Counted from the first letter of the stretch, positions 1 to 12,943 are shown. The stretch is DNA of 64,000 nt from Podospora pseudocomata (GCF_035222375.1 NC_085889.1:4092001-4156000); one strand, 5' to 3'. Numbers and translations: made by a program. Notes: generated by a model not told the origin, from the letters alone.

Positions 1-698
1 CTCCAAGAAAATAAAAACAAGGAGAAACCCCCTCAGCTAAACCAAGGCCCCCTCCCAAAAAGCCTCGAACACGCTCCACCTCAGCAAAGGTCTCCTCCTG
101 AATAAGAATGACACAGTATGGGATATGGTTTGTGTCTATAATGTGGTGTTATGGTGTCCATCTTCGTTGGTGTTGTCAAGGTAAGCTGTGCCATGGTTTT
201 GGCTGTGGTGCTGCGGTGGAATGATGATCCTGTCGGCCGTCAAGCAGCAGTGTCGTGGTGTTGTGATGTGGTGTGCTGGCTTTGCTGGTGATGTGGTATA
301 CTGTCGACGCTGAAGTGTTCATCCTCCTCCCCCTCTTGCTGTAACCACGTCCCTCTCCTCTTCTCCGTCTCAAACCCCATTCAAAAAAGCAACCAGACAT
401 AAAAAACATTCAACCGATCGCTCCTCTATGAGTTTGATGATGAAAATCCCGCGCAAAGATTGGAATAAAACGAAGAAAACAAAAAAAGGCTGATGATAGA
501 AAGGAGGGTATGAGATAATGCGATGTGTGTGCTTTGAGAACAGGACAAAGGAAAGAGCTCTAGGAAGGCACTGTGTATGGGTGTCGTCCCAGGGCGAGAT
601 GTATAGTGTGGTAAGCTGCGTGAGATAGTGGTTAAGAGCGAATTGCTCCATCCTTCTGCGTGTCAGGCAAAGGAGAAGAGAATAGTTTGACTGGTGGT
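1..698. other. 3' flank of cdc-24, no gene seen
   Basis: No convincing coding region on either strand. The minus-strand cdc-24 gene ends at 699, so its 3' UTR should lie in the right part of this stretch. The short frames here are low-complexity Ser/Thr/His-rich shadows. Confidence 0.6.
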
Positions 699-3600
699 TT
701 ACATCTCACCGACACAGAAAAGTTCAATCTCATCCATGCCTTGAGAACCGCGCATGCCCTCTTGCCACTCGGAAATGGCAATTTGGATGTCCTCATCGCT
801 TTCAATGGTCACAAAGTCGCCATCTTCATCCCGATATCGCAACCTCAGCTCTCCCTTAGAGATGCTGCTGTTGGTGAATTTGCTGAGCCGGTGATCGATG
901 CGGTCAATCAGGTTCACGTAGTTGAGCTTGTCAAAATGAACGATAAGAGTAAAGTAGTTGCCGGTATCGTAGTTGACCCTTACCCGGAGTTGACTGGAAA
1001 AGGCAGTGTCTGGCGTGGGAGGAACCATGGATTGGCTGGAGGTGATCGGCGCCGTTACCAGACCAGGGGCAACGGGCCTCGAAGGGTCAACGGGAGCCAA
1101 CGGTGCCAGTCCAGGAGGCGGAGGGCCGGCCGGTGGTGGGATGTTGGCACCACTGCCGGGTGTACCTTGACGGGGATAAACAGGTTGTGTTGGGAACTGC
1201 GCCATGCCGCCATACTGTCGTTGACGTTGTGCACCTGGGGAGCTGGTGTTTGTGCGCAATGGCAGATCGTTTGCGGGGCTGCCCGTGTTGCTCCTTGGGA
1301 TATTGGAGTCATGCCGTACATGGATGGGGTGAGGTGGATGGCCCTGGTTCAAATGAGCAGGGATTCCTGGGACTGCTGGAACGGACTGGCCAGTTCGGGC
1401 GGCTTGCCCATTGATGTCAGGCGTACTATAGCTACGGCTGCGCTGCTGCTGTAACTGGGCCGCGTGCGCCGAGTCACGTTCGCGAGGCATTACTGGCATG
1501 GATGGACCTCGGGGGTTCCGTCCATTTGCGGTAACCATGCCATACGCATTGTTTGGAGTAGACCCATCTCTTGATGGGGCTCGGGGTGCGGCAGGGGCTG
1601 TATAGCGATTGCTATCCTCGGGTGCCCATCCAGGTTGCGGTGTGCCCGTTTTCGGAAATGGATAACCTGTCTGGGAAAAGATACCACTTGTGGTACTCGT
1701 CCTGCTGGACGCTGGAGACTCGGCTACTGGCGAAAAGTAGGACTCGGCACCACGAAGTGGCGAGGCCTGGTTGGTCTGGATGTTCAATGGGGTGGGAGGC
1801 TGAAGAAGGGGGAAGCTCGACGGCGGTGCTCGAGCGATGCCTGCCAGGGATTGCGAGCTGTCGTTGGTGGCTGAGCGTGTCCGCAAGCTGGTGCTCGAAG
1901 CATTGCGCGGCATTGTTCCAGGTAACGCCATGGGCGGGTTGTACGCAGCCGGCGTGGCAGTCCCCGACGGTGCGATCAAAGTGGACGAATCGTCATCATC
2001 ATCATCGTCCTTCTCGGCGTATGGGTTTTCCAGTCCACTACTCTGGGAAGCCATCCACGTGAAGTTCGTTGCCGGTCTCTCCGGGCTTTGTTGCACCTGG
2101 CCTGTCTTCTCCTTCCGTTGCTGTTCCAGTCCGGTCGCCCACTTCTTCATCATTTCCTCATTCTGGAACTTGATGATAAAGTTCTCCACGCCGGGATCAC
2201 CCTTCCACCAAATTTGGACAGTATATGAACCAGTCTTCGACAGTGCTACCACATCGGTCACATTCGTCATAAAAATCCGACCCTTAAGCTGGAGCTTATT
2301 GTTTTTGTTGCGAACCTTCGGTCCAGTCGACTTGGTCTTGTCCTTCTTATCCTTATTCTTGCCTGGGAGCAACTCTTTGCAGCAAAGCAAGATGTTCTCA
2401 AAGAGATAGATCTCATACTGCGTGGGTAACCCATCAGCATCATATATCTTGTTGTCAAAGACCCCCCTGATGAAAAGGTAATTTGCACTTACGTCCTTCT
2501 CTTGATCACTCTTGCCCGGGATAACGGTGTAAACACCGTGCAATATGAGTTTCCCAAATTGGCTGACTTGGTGGTTTTTCCAGTCGTCAACCCTGCCCAT
2601 CAATTCTTCCAGTGCTTCGTCGAGCTCTGCGCGATCGACTGCTTCGTTGGCCTTTTGTAGCACGCGACTGGCTGCTTCAATACCTGCCGAAAGGTCTGCT
2701 CTGACTGTTTCATCGTCACACTTCTTGAGCAGTTCCTATCTCCAAGTCAGTACACGGCACACCAGTAACATGGGAAAATACACTTACGTTCAGAAGAAGT
2801 GGATATTTGACCAGTCTTTGCATCGGCTTCAACAAGAACCCGTCAAGCGTGTTCAAGTCGCAGGCTACAGCGTGTGCTGCCGTCTGGATCTTGTCAAACA
2901 CCTGACTTGCTAGTTTGCCAGCCTTTTTCTGGTTTGCAATGAAGGGCTGGTAGCAGTTGTTGAATACCTCCTCGTAGGCTACAAATGGGCTTCCCCATTC
3001 TTGCCTGGCAGCCGGCATTGAGTTTGTCGTTTCTACCCTAATTAAGAATTTGCGTTGGCAGTCCAAGATGGCATTGATGTTAAGGAAAATGTTGTGCACA
3101 ACATCTCCTGGAATTATGCCCCTCTCTTCTAGTGTCTTCTTCAAATCCTGTAGGTTCTCGAGATCCTGGACGTACTTCCGTTCCGTGTCTACCATCTCGC
3201 GCACAACGTAGTCTCGGTGGCTCATTTGAGAGCCTGGTTGCATCATATCGTCTTCGGGATAAGGCTGAACTTCGAGCATAAGACCCTTGACCTCGAGAAG
3301 ATCAAGAACATAATTGATTACAGAGGTAACCTGAACCATTGTTAGCAAAACACCCAACTAGATCGGTGGGAAGGAATAAACACACCTTGACGAAACCCGT
3401 CGTGTCCTGTCCTGTCAAATCCGTAATGATGAAAGAATCAGCTGCGGGAACATTGAGCTTGGATTTGCAAGCCTCGACAAATCTCAGGATCGCAATCTTT
3501 GCCAGCTTGGACTTGTTGGCTCCAGGGGGTTCATCGACCTGGAGTGGCACTTCGGGTTGGAGAGCATTGTAGATAGCTAGCAGTGGAAACCCTGATCGCA

Positions 3601-3988
3601 GCAGCTCCCAGAGAGATTCCACTGGTCCCTCCATGGATTCGGCGGCCATTTCATTGAGTTGCTCTAGATACCCCTCAAAGCCGGGAACCTTGGCCAGCCG
3701 CTGCTTTAAAGAAACGCATATCTGGTATAGAGAGCGCGACGCATCGGCCTTTTGGTTGATGATGTTATTGGTGGCCACGACATTACCAGTGGATGATGCG
3801 GCGAAGGTTGTGGCGTTGTTCAGAGAGTTGAGAGACGTCGAGGAATTGGTAACTGGAAAAGTGGACGAGCCAGAAAGCTGGCTCACGCGTGGTGGCGCGC
3901 CAGGTACAGTCATGCTGGTTAATCTATCGACAACATCCATTGTTGCGGCAGGGCCGGTGTTCATGCGGAGTAGGGGAGCATGGGCCAT
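699..3988 (-). CDS. cdc-24: Cdc24-type guanine nucleotide exchange factor for Cdc42/Rac
   Basis: Three exons on the minus strand (3988-3386, 3330-2788, 2735-699) encode about 1060 aa. Introns of 55 and 52 nt have GTGTGT/TTCAG and GTAAGT/GATAG borders, and both joins keep frame. Domains in order: an N-terminal CDC24/calponin-like region (about 70-200, with SLYQICVSLKQRL), a DH domain (about 238-415, with ERKYVQDLENLQ and MQRLVKYPLLL), a PH domain (about 440-590), a long Ser/Pro-rich disordered linker with a run of Asp, and a C-terminal PB1 domain (last 80 aa, with YRDEDGDFVTIESDED, an OPCA-type acidic motif). In this family the DH-PH unit loads GTP on Cdc42 to set hyphal polarity, and PB1 binds the scaffold Bem1. 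The start is the first ATG of the open frame; a further upstream exon cannot be excluded. Confidence 0.93.
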
Positions 3989-6900
3989 AACCAGCTCTCC
4001 ATCCGCAGACCGCCGTGTGGATTTGCCTATAGAGGCAGTAACCGGAGTCGGCGTCGACGTTGGGCCTCTACAGATCTCGATCGGTCGGTCAGGGGAAGGA
4101 ATTGAATTCGGGATACAACAGCGACGCAGCTAGGTGCTCGCTGTGTAGGGCGGATGAATGTCAGGTCGGTCGGCTCGCGGAATGTTGCAACCTAGCCAGA
4201 GCTGAAGTCTACTTTTTTCGAGGATCTCGAGTCGCACCGGGTATTGTCGAGGCTAGCTTGTCGGCTCCCGCCTTGTTTGCCTTGTCCCGCAGCGCTTGCT
4301 TCCTCGCCGCCACTTTGTATCGCTTGTCGCCGGAATGGCAGGTGCTGGCCGCGGCGTCTCTCTACCGGTTGCTAGTGCAAAGTGCCCAATCCGTGATGCT
4401 GCGAGCTCGACGTCGCAGTCTATCAATGTCGTCTTCGTCGTCGTCGTCGTCGTCGTAGTCAAGAGCGTTGCAACACTGTGTCTATGCTCCGGTCGTCTCG
4501 TCGGGCGTGGCCGATCCCAGTTCCTGCGTGGTGCTGCTCTCTCCCGTGGCTGGGGTGGCCTTGGCTCGTCGGCTCCCTTTCTCGCGGACAGCGTGTGGCT
4601 GAGTGGTGGTGATGTGTCGGTGTGCGGTCGGGTGTGTGCGAGGTGTTGCGCCGGCTCGCGATGTCGCAAAAAGTGCGAGGATAACGTTGACGAGAGTGCT
4701 ACTCGATCTCGCGCACGTAGCGGGTAGCGGGTGCGGTGTTGAGATGTGGTTTGAAACGAAAGGTCGTGGCAAGGACCGCTCTCGGAGATGGTTGGTTGGC
4801 GTGCGAAAAGGATGAGCCAGCCCGGGGTTGGGGCGTTGTCTCTTCAGCGTGTGGGTTCCAGTTCGCTGTGGTCTGTGGTGGTGGTGAGTGCTGAGTGGTG
4901 CCCGTGGGAGAAAATGGGGGCCAAGAAATGTGCGGGCGGGGCGGGGACAACGGCCGGGTGTGATCAACGGCTGGCGGCCAGTGTCCCTAACTTTAGGTAC
5001 TTGACCGCTAGCCTGCCCGCTGACGAGATTCCGCTTAGGAAATGTCATTTTGGCCTTCATTACTGCTGGGAACGAATGTAATGCATTTTTGATTTGTCTA
5101 TGTGACTGTCGCTGCTGCTGTGATGGGCCACCCTTGGCTATAGAATCGCAACATGAATGTTGATGTCCCCTTCTCAGCCTTGTTAGTCGTCAATGTCCCT
5201 CGCGGTAACGGTAACGTGCTCTCTGCAGGAGAGTGACATTCTCCCCCGTCTCCCTCTGTGTGTGCCTGGTCGATCGGCCAATAGGTCCAGGACAAAGTGC
5301 GGTTTACCTGACAATTCCATGTCGTGCCGTTCCGCATGACTGTTTTTGGAATCAAGTGTCCTGTGTCGAGTGTGTTTGGGAATAACACATCCCTCGAGCT
5401 TTGCCGAAGCGTGTTTCGAGCCTCCATCGTCCAAGTACTTGTCTACCCGATCTTTTTGCTGTTCTAGAGAGAAGATAATAACTCTTAGAGATCAATGCTT
5501 ACTATAAACAATAGGGCCGCGAGTAAGTGAGTGTAGATGAGTTATTGCGTTCATGTACATTCAAATCAGAAGGGGTCCAACTTGCTCCATCTCCCATCTT
5601 GGTACGTGCTCCATACTGGGGCTTGTGCCTTGCCCAACCAATTTCCAACTTTTTAAAGCCCTCGGAAGACGGCAGCGTTTTCCTTATGGCTTCCATTTCT
5701 GAGATGGTTGCTCTTCTAGAATATCTCCCTCGTTGTCGTCTTTGCCGTTTCCAACCGGCGATGCATGAGGCGGAGGGGTCGTGCCCCTCCATCAGGCATC
5801 AGGCATGATTTGGGGTGGGTCCAAAATGTTTCAGGCGTTTCCCCAATCTTCGGCGCTAATCCATATTTGACTTCCAAGTGGACCACTCCCTAAAAGCTTA
5901 AGCCAACTCTTGACAACCCCAACCCTTCTAAAGCACGGCAACGTCAACAGCAATGGTCCCGTCACCACGTTGCTGTCAAAGAGCCTGCAACAAACTCGGA
6001 AATCCCGCCGTCAAAGATCTTTGTCATTCCATCAGGCCACTGCAAGAACAGTCAACAATGAAATTCTCTGAGTCTTCTCGGGCCCTGATGCACCCCGAAA
6101 TTCCATTTTGAGACCCGATAGTGTGGTTGCGGAATTTTGGAAGAGAACAAGATCTTTTCCATGATCACCTATGACGAGTCTGTGCTCGTCTCTCCTTTAA
6201 AGCGTCGAGTCATCCTAAAATCGAAGCCACTAGGCTTTACCTGGTGTTGTTTGAAAAAAAAAAAGGACCTGGGGCTTTCAATGTGGTACCTGTCTGGTTG
6301 TACATTTTGAACGGCTTCAACCACTCAATCATATAAGCCTTTCATTATTAGAACAATCATCAACACATCCACCAGAGTAACTATAAATGCCCACATATCA
6401 GCTTGGAGTTCAGCCTCGTCGACGGTGGCATCTAATGGAATCCAACTCAGCGACTAGAATAAAGCGGGAAAATAAAATGCATAATCTCATCAGAAGCCGC
6501 CGAGTGTAAGGAAAGGTTTTACAGCAAGAATACACTACCTACTCAAAACCGACTTTTGGTGATGGCTCTGTGCTGTTGTTCCATAACTTCAATTTGAGGT
6601 GTAAGCGGGGCTAACCGCTTTAAGACCGCAGTAGACCGCTCGGACCACAAAGTATGAAAAGTGGGACCAACCCCCAATGCCGGGTTTGTCAGCGACGCAA
6701 GACTTGATGATGTCGATGCCCCGAACATAGAAGGCCCAGCCACTGCTGAAGAAGAGGGAAACAGGTATCTTCGAGTGACACACGCCAAAGGAGACTTGTG
6801 GAAGCATGCACAGCGCTTGGCTTCTCTCAGCCTGCCCACCAGCTAGAAATCAATCATTGCGGAGGATTCGCTGACCAGCGCAGCGAATCGCCAACGGACC

Positions 6901-7201
6901 CAGCTCTGGAGTAAAGGCACGTTCAGTCGCCATTCCAGCTTCCAGCTCCGCACTGCCCTGTCAGTGGTCTTTGGAGCCTGAACGCAACCGCCATTGTCCA
7001 GGCACACAACCACAACAACTCACACTTGCGCATCTCGCTCTCGGGCGCATTACAAAACAGAGTCGTCCTTGTGTCTTCGCTTTACCTGCCAACCCGAGGT
7101 CGTGTCCGTAGCACCAGGCTCTCGCATTCTAGGAGCGACAGACCCCAACTTTTCCGCCCGCCGACTCCTGGCAGCGCGCTTACTCCGTAGTGTTGCAAAT
7201 C
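3989..7201. other. Divergent intergenic region between cdc-24 and the F-box gene
   Basis: About 3.2 kb shared by two divergently transcribed genes. The cdc-24 side (4.0-5.0 kb) is GC-rich and holds a CGT trinucleotide run near 4430-4457. An A12 tract lies near 6253. The right end (7000-7200) looks like a 5' leader with CA-rich sequence. Long antisense frames between 4.25 and 5.06 kb are Arg/Pro/His-rich and look like GC-driven artefacts. No gene recognised. Confidence 0.55.
4431..4457. repeat. (CGT)n microsatellite
   Basis: An uninterrupted trinucleotide run in the upstream region of cdc-24, within sequence that is GC-rich overall. It may vary in length between strains. Confidence 0.8.
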
Positions 7202-10200
7202 ATGGCTGGTTTCGCTTCCCAGGCCGACGAAGGTTACTCAGAAGACCCCCTGACCGCGATTTCCGCTTCTGCATCCTTCTCCCACAAGACGCGCGACGAT
7301 TCGGTCTCGGCCCTGAGTTCCTCTCAAGCTGCATCGGATTTCCCGGCATGGATGCTTCAACATATATCTAACCTCTCCATCTCTCGCAAGACCGGTACGT
7401 TGCGCTTCAAGCTGTTCCATCAAACAAAGGCTAGTGGCCGCGGCGGGTGGCTGATGCTCCGGTTGCACCCATGCCATGCTTCCCCATGATCCTATGGTTT
7501 TGATATTGTGCCGACTCCAACTCTAACCTTGACACCGGACAGAACTTGCGATGGCGCTCTTAAATGACCTTCCTACCTCTGTAATCTCGGAAATAGTAGA
7601 ACACCTCAACCCCAGACTCAACATCGACTTCATCCGCTACCTGCCCCCCGAGGTGTGCCTCAAGATTCTCAGCTTCCTCGACCCCGTCTCGCTCATCAGC
7701 GTTGCGCGTGCATGTAGAACATGGTACGGCCTCGCTTTGGATCGAAAGCTGTGGGAACAGCTGTATTATATGGAGGGCTGGTCTGCAAAACCGAAAGAGA
7801 TCGCCGCCTGGGAGAAGAGCATCAATGGAGTTCGTCAGGGAGTGTCACGGCGAGTTGACTCGGAAACTGAGGGTCATGCGCATAAGAAGCGCGCCATTAC
7901 CGTCTCTTCAAACCTCGATGCCGACATGGATAGTGTCATGCTGGACGCGGGAGCAATAAAGCAGGAGCCCGCCGAGATAGACGCGTCAGAAAGCAGTCTG
8001 TTTGGCGGACCGACAGGAAGTGCTGACGGTGGTAGCATCTCACGAAGACTGGATGATCTGGAAGTAAAGAGTGTTGGCTCAGGTTCGGGGTCGGCGAACA
8101 AGAGCGCCTCGCTGGACAAGGGCAAAGGGAGGGCACGCTCACCGGAATCCAGTTCTTCAACGCGATCCAAAGGCAACTTCTTGGACACAGTACTAGCCAC
8201 GCCCCTATCAAGATTACCGAGATCCACGCTATGGGTTCTGGATGACCACGACCGCAGATATAAGCTTAATTGGAAGCACGTATACACAATGCGCCGACGC
8301 CTCGAGTCCAACTGGGACCTAGGAAAATACACAAACTTCCAGCTACCCCATCCTAATTATCCAGAAGAAGGGCATGGGGAATGTATTTACAGTCTGCAGT
8401 TTAACCCACAGTATTTAGTCAGCGGCAGTCGAGACCGGACGATCAAGGTGTGGGATTTGGAGACACGGCGCTGCCTCCGCACCTTGTCGCAACATCGCGG
8501 GTCGGTTCTCTGCCTGCAGTTTGACTCTGACCCCGAGGAGGACATCATCGTGTCAGGCAGTTCGGACTCGGACGTGATCATTTGGAAGTTCTCGACCGGA
8601 AAGGTGATCCAGACACTCAAAACTGCCCACCGGGAATCTGTACTCAACGTCAAGTTTGACAAACGGATCCTGGTCACTTGCTCCAAGGATAAGCTGATCA
8701 AGGTCTTCAACCGCCGACCTCTGCGCGCTGGCGACCTTGGATACCGAGAGGTGAGCCCCGTGCCCACCACCATCAACTACGGTTACAACATCCCTATGGC
8801 TCCCGAGGACCTCCCACAAACTCCGGCTTGGACTTTGATCGGCGTATTGGAAGGCCATAGTGCGGCCGTCAATGCTGTTCAGATCCACGACCGGGAAATT
8901 GTGTCTGCAAGCGGTGACCGCCATATCAAGGTTTGGGATTGGCCGACTCAGACATGCAGCCGCACAATTGTTGGCCATACCAAAGGAATCGCATGCGTTC
9001 AGTACGATGGCCGGCGAATTGTCAGCGGTAGCAGTGACCATGAAGTAAAGGTGTTTGACAGGGCGACAGGTCTGGAGGTAGCGAGCCTTCGTGCGCACTC
9101 TGCTTTGGTACGGACGGTTCAAGCTGGATTTGGAGATTTGCCCTTCCAGGCCGAAGATGATGCGGAGGCGGCAAAGAAGGTGGATGAGGCTTACTTCAAG
9201 GCGCTCGAGGCAGGGTTACTTGACGGCACAAACCGCCCGAAAGCTGGTCGTCGGCAGGGAAATGCAGGATCCAGAAGACCGGAGGACATCTGTGCCTACG
9301 GTGCAAAGCTCCCACCTGGAGGCGGAGGGGGCAAATATGGCCGGATCGTCAGTGGCAGTTATGATACTAGTATTATCATCTGGCGCCGAGACAAGGAGGG
9401 CATCTGGAAAGACCAGCAGCACCTCAAGCAAGAGGAAGCCGCTGCCGTTGCGGTCAAGCTGGGACGGACAACACTTCCCCCGGTGTCGAATTTCTTGGAT
9501 GCTGCTGCTGCGGCGATCCCTTTACACCCTTCGGTGCGACCGGGTCCCTCGCAACAACCCGGCGGTTCGTCAAGCACGCTCACAGCAAACAATTCCCTAC
9601 CAACACAGACCGCGAGCGCACCACCAAGCACATCGGCCGGGCCTTCAGTACCGCCTCCGAGACCGGATAGCGAACAAATACGGGCGCTAATCGACGAGGC
9701 AATCCAAGCAGGCGCCCAAACCTTTACACGCGCCATCGGCAACCATCCCATCATCTTGACACAGCGACAGTACATTGAAGGCAAGATCGACCGATTGCAG
9801 AACGCTGTCACACGGAGTCAGCTTCGACAAGCCTTTTCTGGTGCTTTGATTAGAGCTCAATTCGAGCAGACCAGGCTACGACGGGAGGCTCAGCGGAACG
9901 CGGAAGCGATTGCGGCAGCAACGAACGCACTGGCGGGCCCTTCAACATCTTCACAACAACACAGAAACAATACCGAGCCTGCTCAGGCATCATCATCATC
10001 GTCGTCATCAGCAGCACCGGCGTTACCGGCAGCTCGACTGTTGACGGCTAGCCAGCAGCAGGCGGCCGTAGCTTATCAGGCACATGCGGAACTGGCTTCT
10101 GGGGGACATGGACGTGTGCATCAGGTACAACTCCCTCCTGCTCCTTCTTTCACATCCAACCCCACTGCCCCGGCTCCTGCTCCTGTTCCAACCCCTGTTC

Positions 10201-10424
10201 CTGTTCAGACAAATCATCACCCTCATCATCACCATCCACACGTTGCCCATCATGCTCCGGTTGAGGGTCACGACGCGGCTAACCCGGCGCGCGTGTTCAA
10301 GCTTCAATATGATGCGAGACGGATCATTTGCTGCAGTCAGACGAGTGTGATTGTGGGGTGGGATTTTTGCAATGGGGATAAGGAGTTGGAGCAGGCGGCG
10401 CAGTTTTTTGGGCCGGTGGAATAG
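7202..10424 (+). CDS. fwd-1: F-box/WD40 protein, FWD-1 type SCF substrate receptor
   Basis: Two exons (7202-7394 and 7543-10424) joined across a 148-nt intron with a GTACGT donor, CTAAC branch and GGACAG acceptor, giving about 1024 aa. The join restores frame (RKT-ELAMALLNDLP). The F-box follows (YLPPEVCLKILSFLDPVSL, about 85-130). Then come WD40 repeats between about 355 and 690, with units such as LVSGSRDRTIKVWDLE, IVSGSSDSDVIIWKF and IVSASGDRHIKVWDW. A His/Gln/Pro/Ser-rich tail precedes a last WD-like strand at the C-terminus. In Neurospora FWD-1 is the SCF receptor that directs degradation of phosphorylated clock protein FRQ. That name rests on length, architecture and the N-terminal motif, since a search could not be run; other F-box/WD40 paralogues (Met30/SconB, Cdc4 types) are the alternatives. 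An in-frame TTG at 7190 is less likely as start than the ATG. Confidence 0.88.
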
Positions 10425-10824
10425 ATGGGGGGATGCAGGAGTGTGAGATCTTTGTTGGAGTTTTTGGAGGAAAATGGGTGCTGCTGTATGGGTCTTAAGA
10501 AAGGTGCATGTGTATAGCTTTGTAGTTTGTTCTCAGGAACTTGTTTCTTTTTTTTTTTTTGCCTGATCATTTTTTGGATCGATACATAACGACATTTGGG
10601 AGCGGGGAAGTGGTATTGAATTAGAAGGGGTTTTTTAATCATAGCATTATCCGACCGGGAGATATACGAGAGAGGCCATGATGGCTCTTCAGCAGGTGTG
10701 TCTGTGGCAATGGTGGGCGTTGAACAAAACTTTGTTGTCTTTTTTGCCTATAAAATGTACCATGATCCCCACACTCCATTCCTTGTACACACCCGCGCTC
10801 TCTCCCGTCTTTTTGGGGGAGACC
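10425..10824. terminator. Convergent 3' region between fwd-1 and vps60
   Basis: About 400 bp between two convergent stop codons. It has a T-rich tract near 10540-10560 and should hold both 3' UTRs and poly(A) sites. No gene seen. Confidence 0.5.
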
Positions 10825-11481
10825 TTAACCAGCAGCCTCCTTGACCTTGCCGGCCTGCCCAGCAACAGGCGGCTCATCGATAAACTCGGGCACCTCATCC
10901 TGCATAAAACTCGGCAGCGAATTCATGTCCCCGCCCATCATCTCCCTTTCCAACTCGACCTCCTGCCCCAAGGCTTCGAGCTCGGCATCCAACTCTGCCT
11001 CGTCCACATCTTCGGGAATGTCATAACTCCTCGCCAGGCTTTCCTGTATCTCATTCCCCACGTCCAGCAGATCCGCCATCTCGTCCTGCAGGCGCTCAAT
11101 CTTGTCGATGTCGACCTTGCCGTACTCTTTTTTCAGGGCCTTGTTTGTTTGCTTTAGTGCGTCGATGGTGACCATTGTGTTTTTGAGATTGTCCTGCATT
11201 GTCTGGGCCTGCTCCATGTTCCAGACTTGGGACTGGAGCTGGTCGCGCTGGGCTTCGTATTGTTTGCGACGCTGGAGGACTTTGAGGGCTTTTTGCTTTA
11301 GGGCGGTCTTGCCGGGGCCGTCGCGCATTTTGGAGAGCTTGGTTTGGTAGGTTGTTAGCTCGGTGTTGAGGGCGGAGAGCTTGACGTCGATGGAGGAGAT
11401 GCGGGTGTCGAGGGAGGTGATGGCGGTGTTGAGGGTTGGTTTGGGGGCTTTTGGGGCGGGGGTGCCGAAGAGGCGGTTCAT
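10825..11481 (-). CDS. vps60: Vps60/CHMP5-like ESCRT-III (Snf7 family) protein
   Basis: A single exon of 218 aa starting with MNRLFGTPAPKAPKPTLN. The open frame extends further upstream without a stop, but the extension is low-complexity and the family start is this ATG at 11481. The protein has the Snf7 core: a basic, helical N-terminal half (LKQKALKVLQRRKQYEAQRD) and an acidic C-terminal half (PEDVDEAELDAELEAL). The length matches the usual ~220 aa of Vps60/CHMP5. Members act at endosomes with Vta1 to regulate the Vps4 ATPase during multivesicular body sorting. Identification from sequence features is strong. It is convergent with fwd-1 and divergent from the NmrA-like gene. Confidence 0.92.
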   Translation of the reverse strand: MNRLFGTPAPKAPKPTLNTAITSLDTRISSIDVKLSALNTELTTYQTKLSKMRDGPGKTALKQKALKVLQRRKQYEAQRDQLQSQVWNMEQAQTMQDNLKNTMVTIDALKQTNKALKKEYGKVDIDKIERLQDEMADLLDVGNEIQESLARSYDIPEDVDEAELDAELEALGQEVELEREMMGGDMNSLPSFMQDEVPEFIDEPPVAGQAGKVKEAAG

Positions 11482-12013
11482 TTTGGCGGTTTTTGGGCCT
11501 GGGAAGGGCTTGGAATTTAGGGGGGAGGTTGTTGTTCGGAAGAAGGGGTTGCGATGGCGATGATCGCAATGGTGGTGGTCGCGATAGTGGTTTGGTGGTT
11601 GGGTTTGGAGGGAATGCGACAAGCGATGGTTGGCTGATGACGACGATGGGCAAGGCAGCGATGCTTGGAGGGGCTTGTGTGGGGGGGGTGTTTGTGGGGA
11701 AGCGGTTGTTACATAAGCGAGGCTTTCGCTTATCGGACTTTGCCAAGATAGAATGGCGGGCAACGCCAACCCCGATGCCGATTGTTTGGTAATCTAGGTA
11801 TCAAACAGTACTCCCTTTGCTCGGTTTTTAGAATGCTGACGAAGAGTATGGTTGACATCACTGGCGACGATATAAAGGCAAGTACTACCTACCTTAAGTC
11901 TTTCATTTTCTCAATATCTGTACTGTATCGATCACTTTCTACTCTAAATTCTCCAAAAATATAATTTGGTACCCAAAGTATCTTAGCCTCAACGACCACA
12001 CCATCGCTGCAAT
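11482..12013. promoter_or_regulatory. Divergent promoter region, vps60 / NmrA-like gene
   Basis: About 530 bp separate the start codons of two divergent genes, so both promoters must lie here. The left half is GC-rich and the right half (11800-12000) is AT-richer. No specific binding site could be assigned. Confidence 0.5.
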
Positions 12014-12943
12014 ATGGCATCCAACACCATCCTTGTCATCGGTGCGACAGGCCAGCAAGGCGGCGCCGTCGTCAAAGCCCTTCTTGAACTCCCAACACAG
12101 ACCCCACCGCTCCGCATCCTCGCCCTGACCCGAAATGCCCAAGCAGACAGAGCAAAGAAGCTCGCCGAGTCTCACAAGGGCGTTCTTGAGCTCGTTGAAG
12201 GCGACAGCTCAAAGCCAAAGCCAATCTTTAACTCGCTACCCAAGGGGTCAGTCAACAGCATCTTCATCGTTACCACGCCAGCCATGGGCGGCTCCAAGCT
12301 CACCGAGGAAGAGCAAGCGCTGCCCTTGGTCGATGCCGCTGTGGAGCACGGGGTCAAGCACATCGTCTTCAGCTCTGTCGAGCGCGGCGGTGATGAGAGA
12401 AGCTGGGAAAACCCTACCAGTGTCCCACATTTCCTCGCGAAGCACAACATCGAGATTTACCTTCGCGACAAGGCGGAGAAGGAGCAGGGCAAATTCACCT
12501 GGACCATTCTTCGACCAGTGGCTTTCCTCGAGAACTTCAAGCCTGGCATGTTTTGCGCAGTATTCACGGCGATGTGGGCGAGCGCCTTGAGTGCGGAGAC
12601 GAAGTTGCAGCTTATTAGTGTTCGCGATATTGGCAAATTTGGTGCCATAGCACTTACTGAGCCTGCCAAGTGGTCAAAAAAGGCTGTTGGTCTTGCGGGC
12701 GATGAGTTGACTTTGGATGAGGCTCGGGCGAAGTTTGACAGCGTGACGGGGAAGAAGCTGCCGCAGGCTTGGGGTATCTTTGGAAAGGTAATGCTTTGGG
12801 CTATCAAAGAAGTTGGCACTATGTTCCAATTCTTCGAGGATGAGGGTTACCACGTTGATATTGAGGCGAGGAGGAGGGATGTTCCGGACCTTCAGAACTT
12901 TGCGGCGTGGCTCAAGGCGCCGAGCAATGGGTGGACAAACTGA
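12014..12943 (+). CDS. NmrA-like NAD(P)-binding family protein
   Basis: A single exon of 309 aa. The N-terminus carries a Rossmann dinucleotide-binding motif (VIGATGQQGGAVVKALLE, a GxxGxxG pattern at about residues 8-16). It continues with the NmrA/HSCARG layout, including a second strand ending in ALTRNAQADRAKKL and a central HIVFSSVERGG segment. These proteins belong to the atypical short-chain dehydrogenase group and often act as NAD(P)(H)-sensing regulators rather than enzymes. The catalytic Tyr-x-x-x-Lys is not evident here, which fits. The specific role is unknown. The protein is full length, with a clean start right after a typical leader. Confidence 0.88.
   Translation: MASNTILVIGATGQQGGAVVKALLELPTQTPPLRILALTRNAQADRAKKLAESHKGVLELVEGDSSKPKPIFNSLPKGSVNSIFIVTTPAMGGSKLTEEEQALPLVDAAVEHGVKHIVFSSVERGGDERSWENPTSVPHFLAKHNIEIYLRDKAEKEQGKFTWTILRPVAFLENFKPGMFCAVFTAMWASALSAETKLQLISVRDIGKFGAIALTEPAKWSKKAVGLAGDELTLDEARAKFDSVTGKKLPQAWGIFGKVMLWAIKEVGTMFQFFEDEGYHVDIEARRRDVPDLQNFAAWLKAPSNGWTN

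Noticed and set aside
4253-5060. Long antisense frames of up to 192 codons upstream of cdc-24
   Set aside because: Very rich in Arg, Pro, His and Thr with no domain. They overlap on both strands in GC-rich leader sequence.
10825-11769. Longer 314-aa start for vps60
   Set aside because: The extra 96 residues are low-complexity, and the family begins at MNRLFG.
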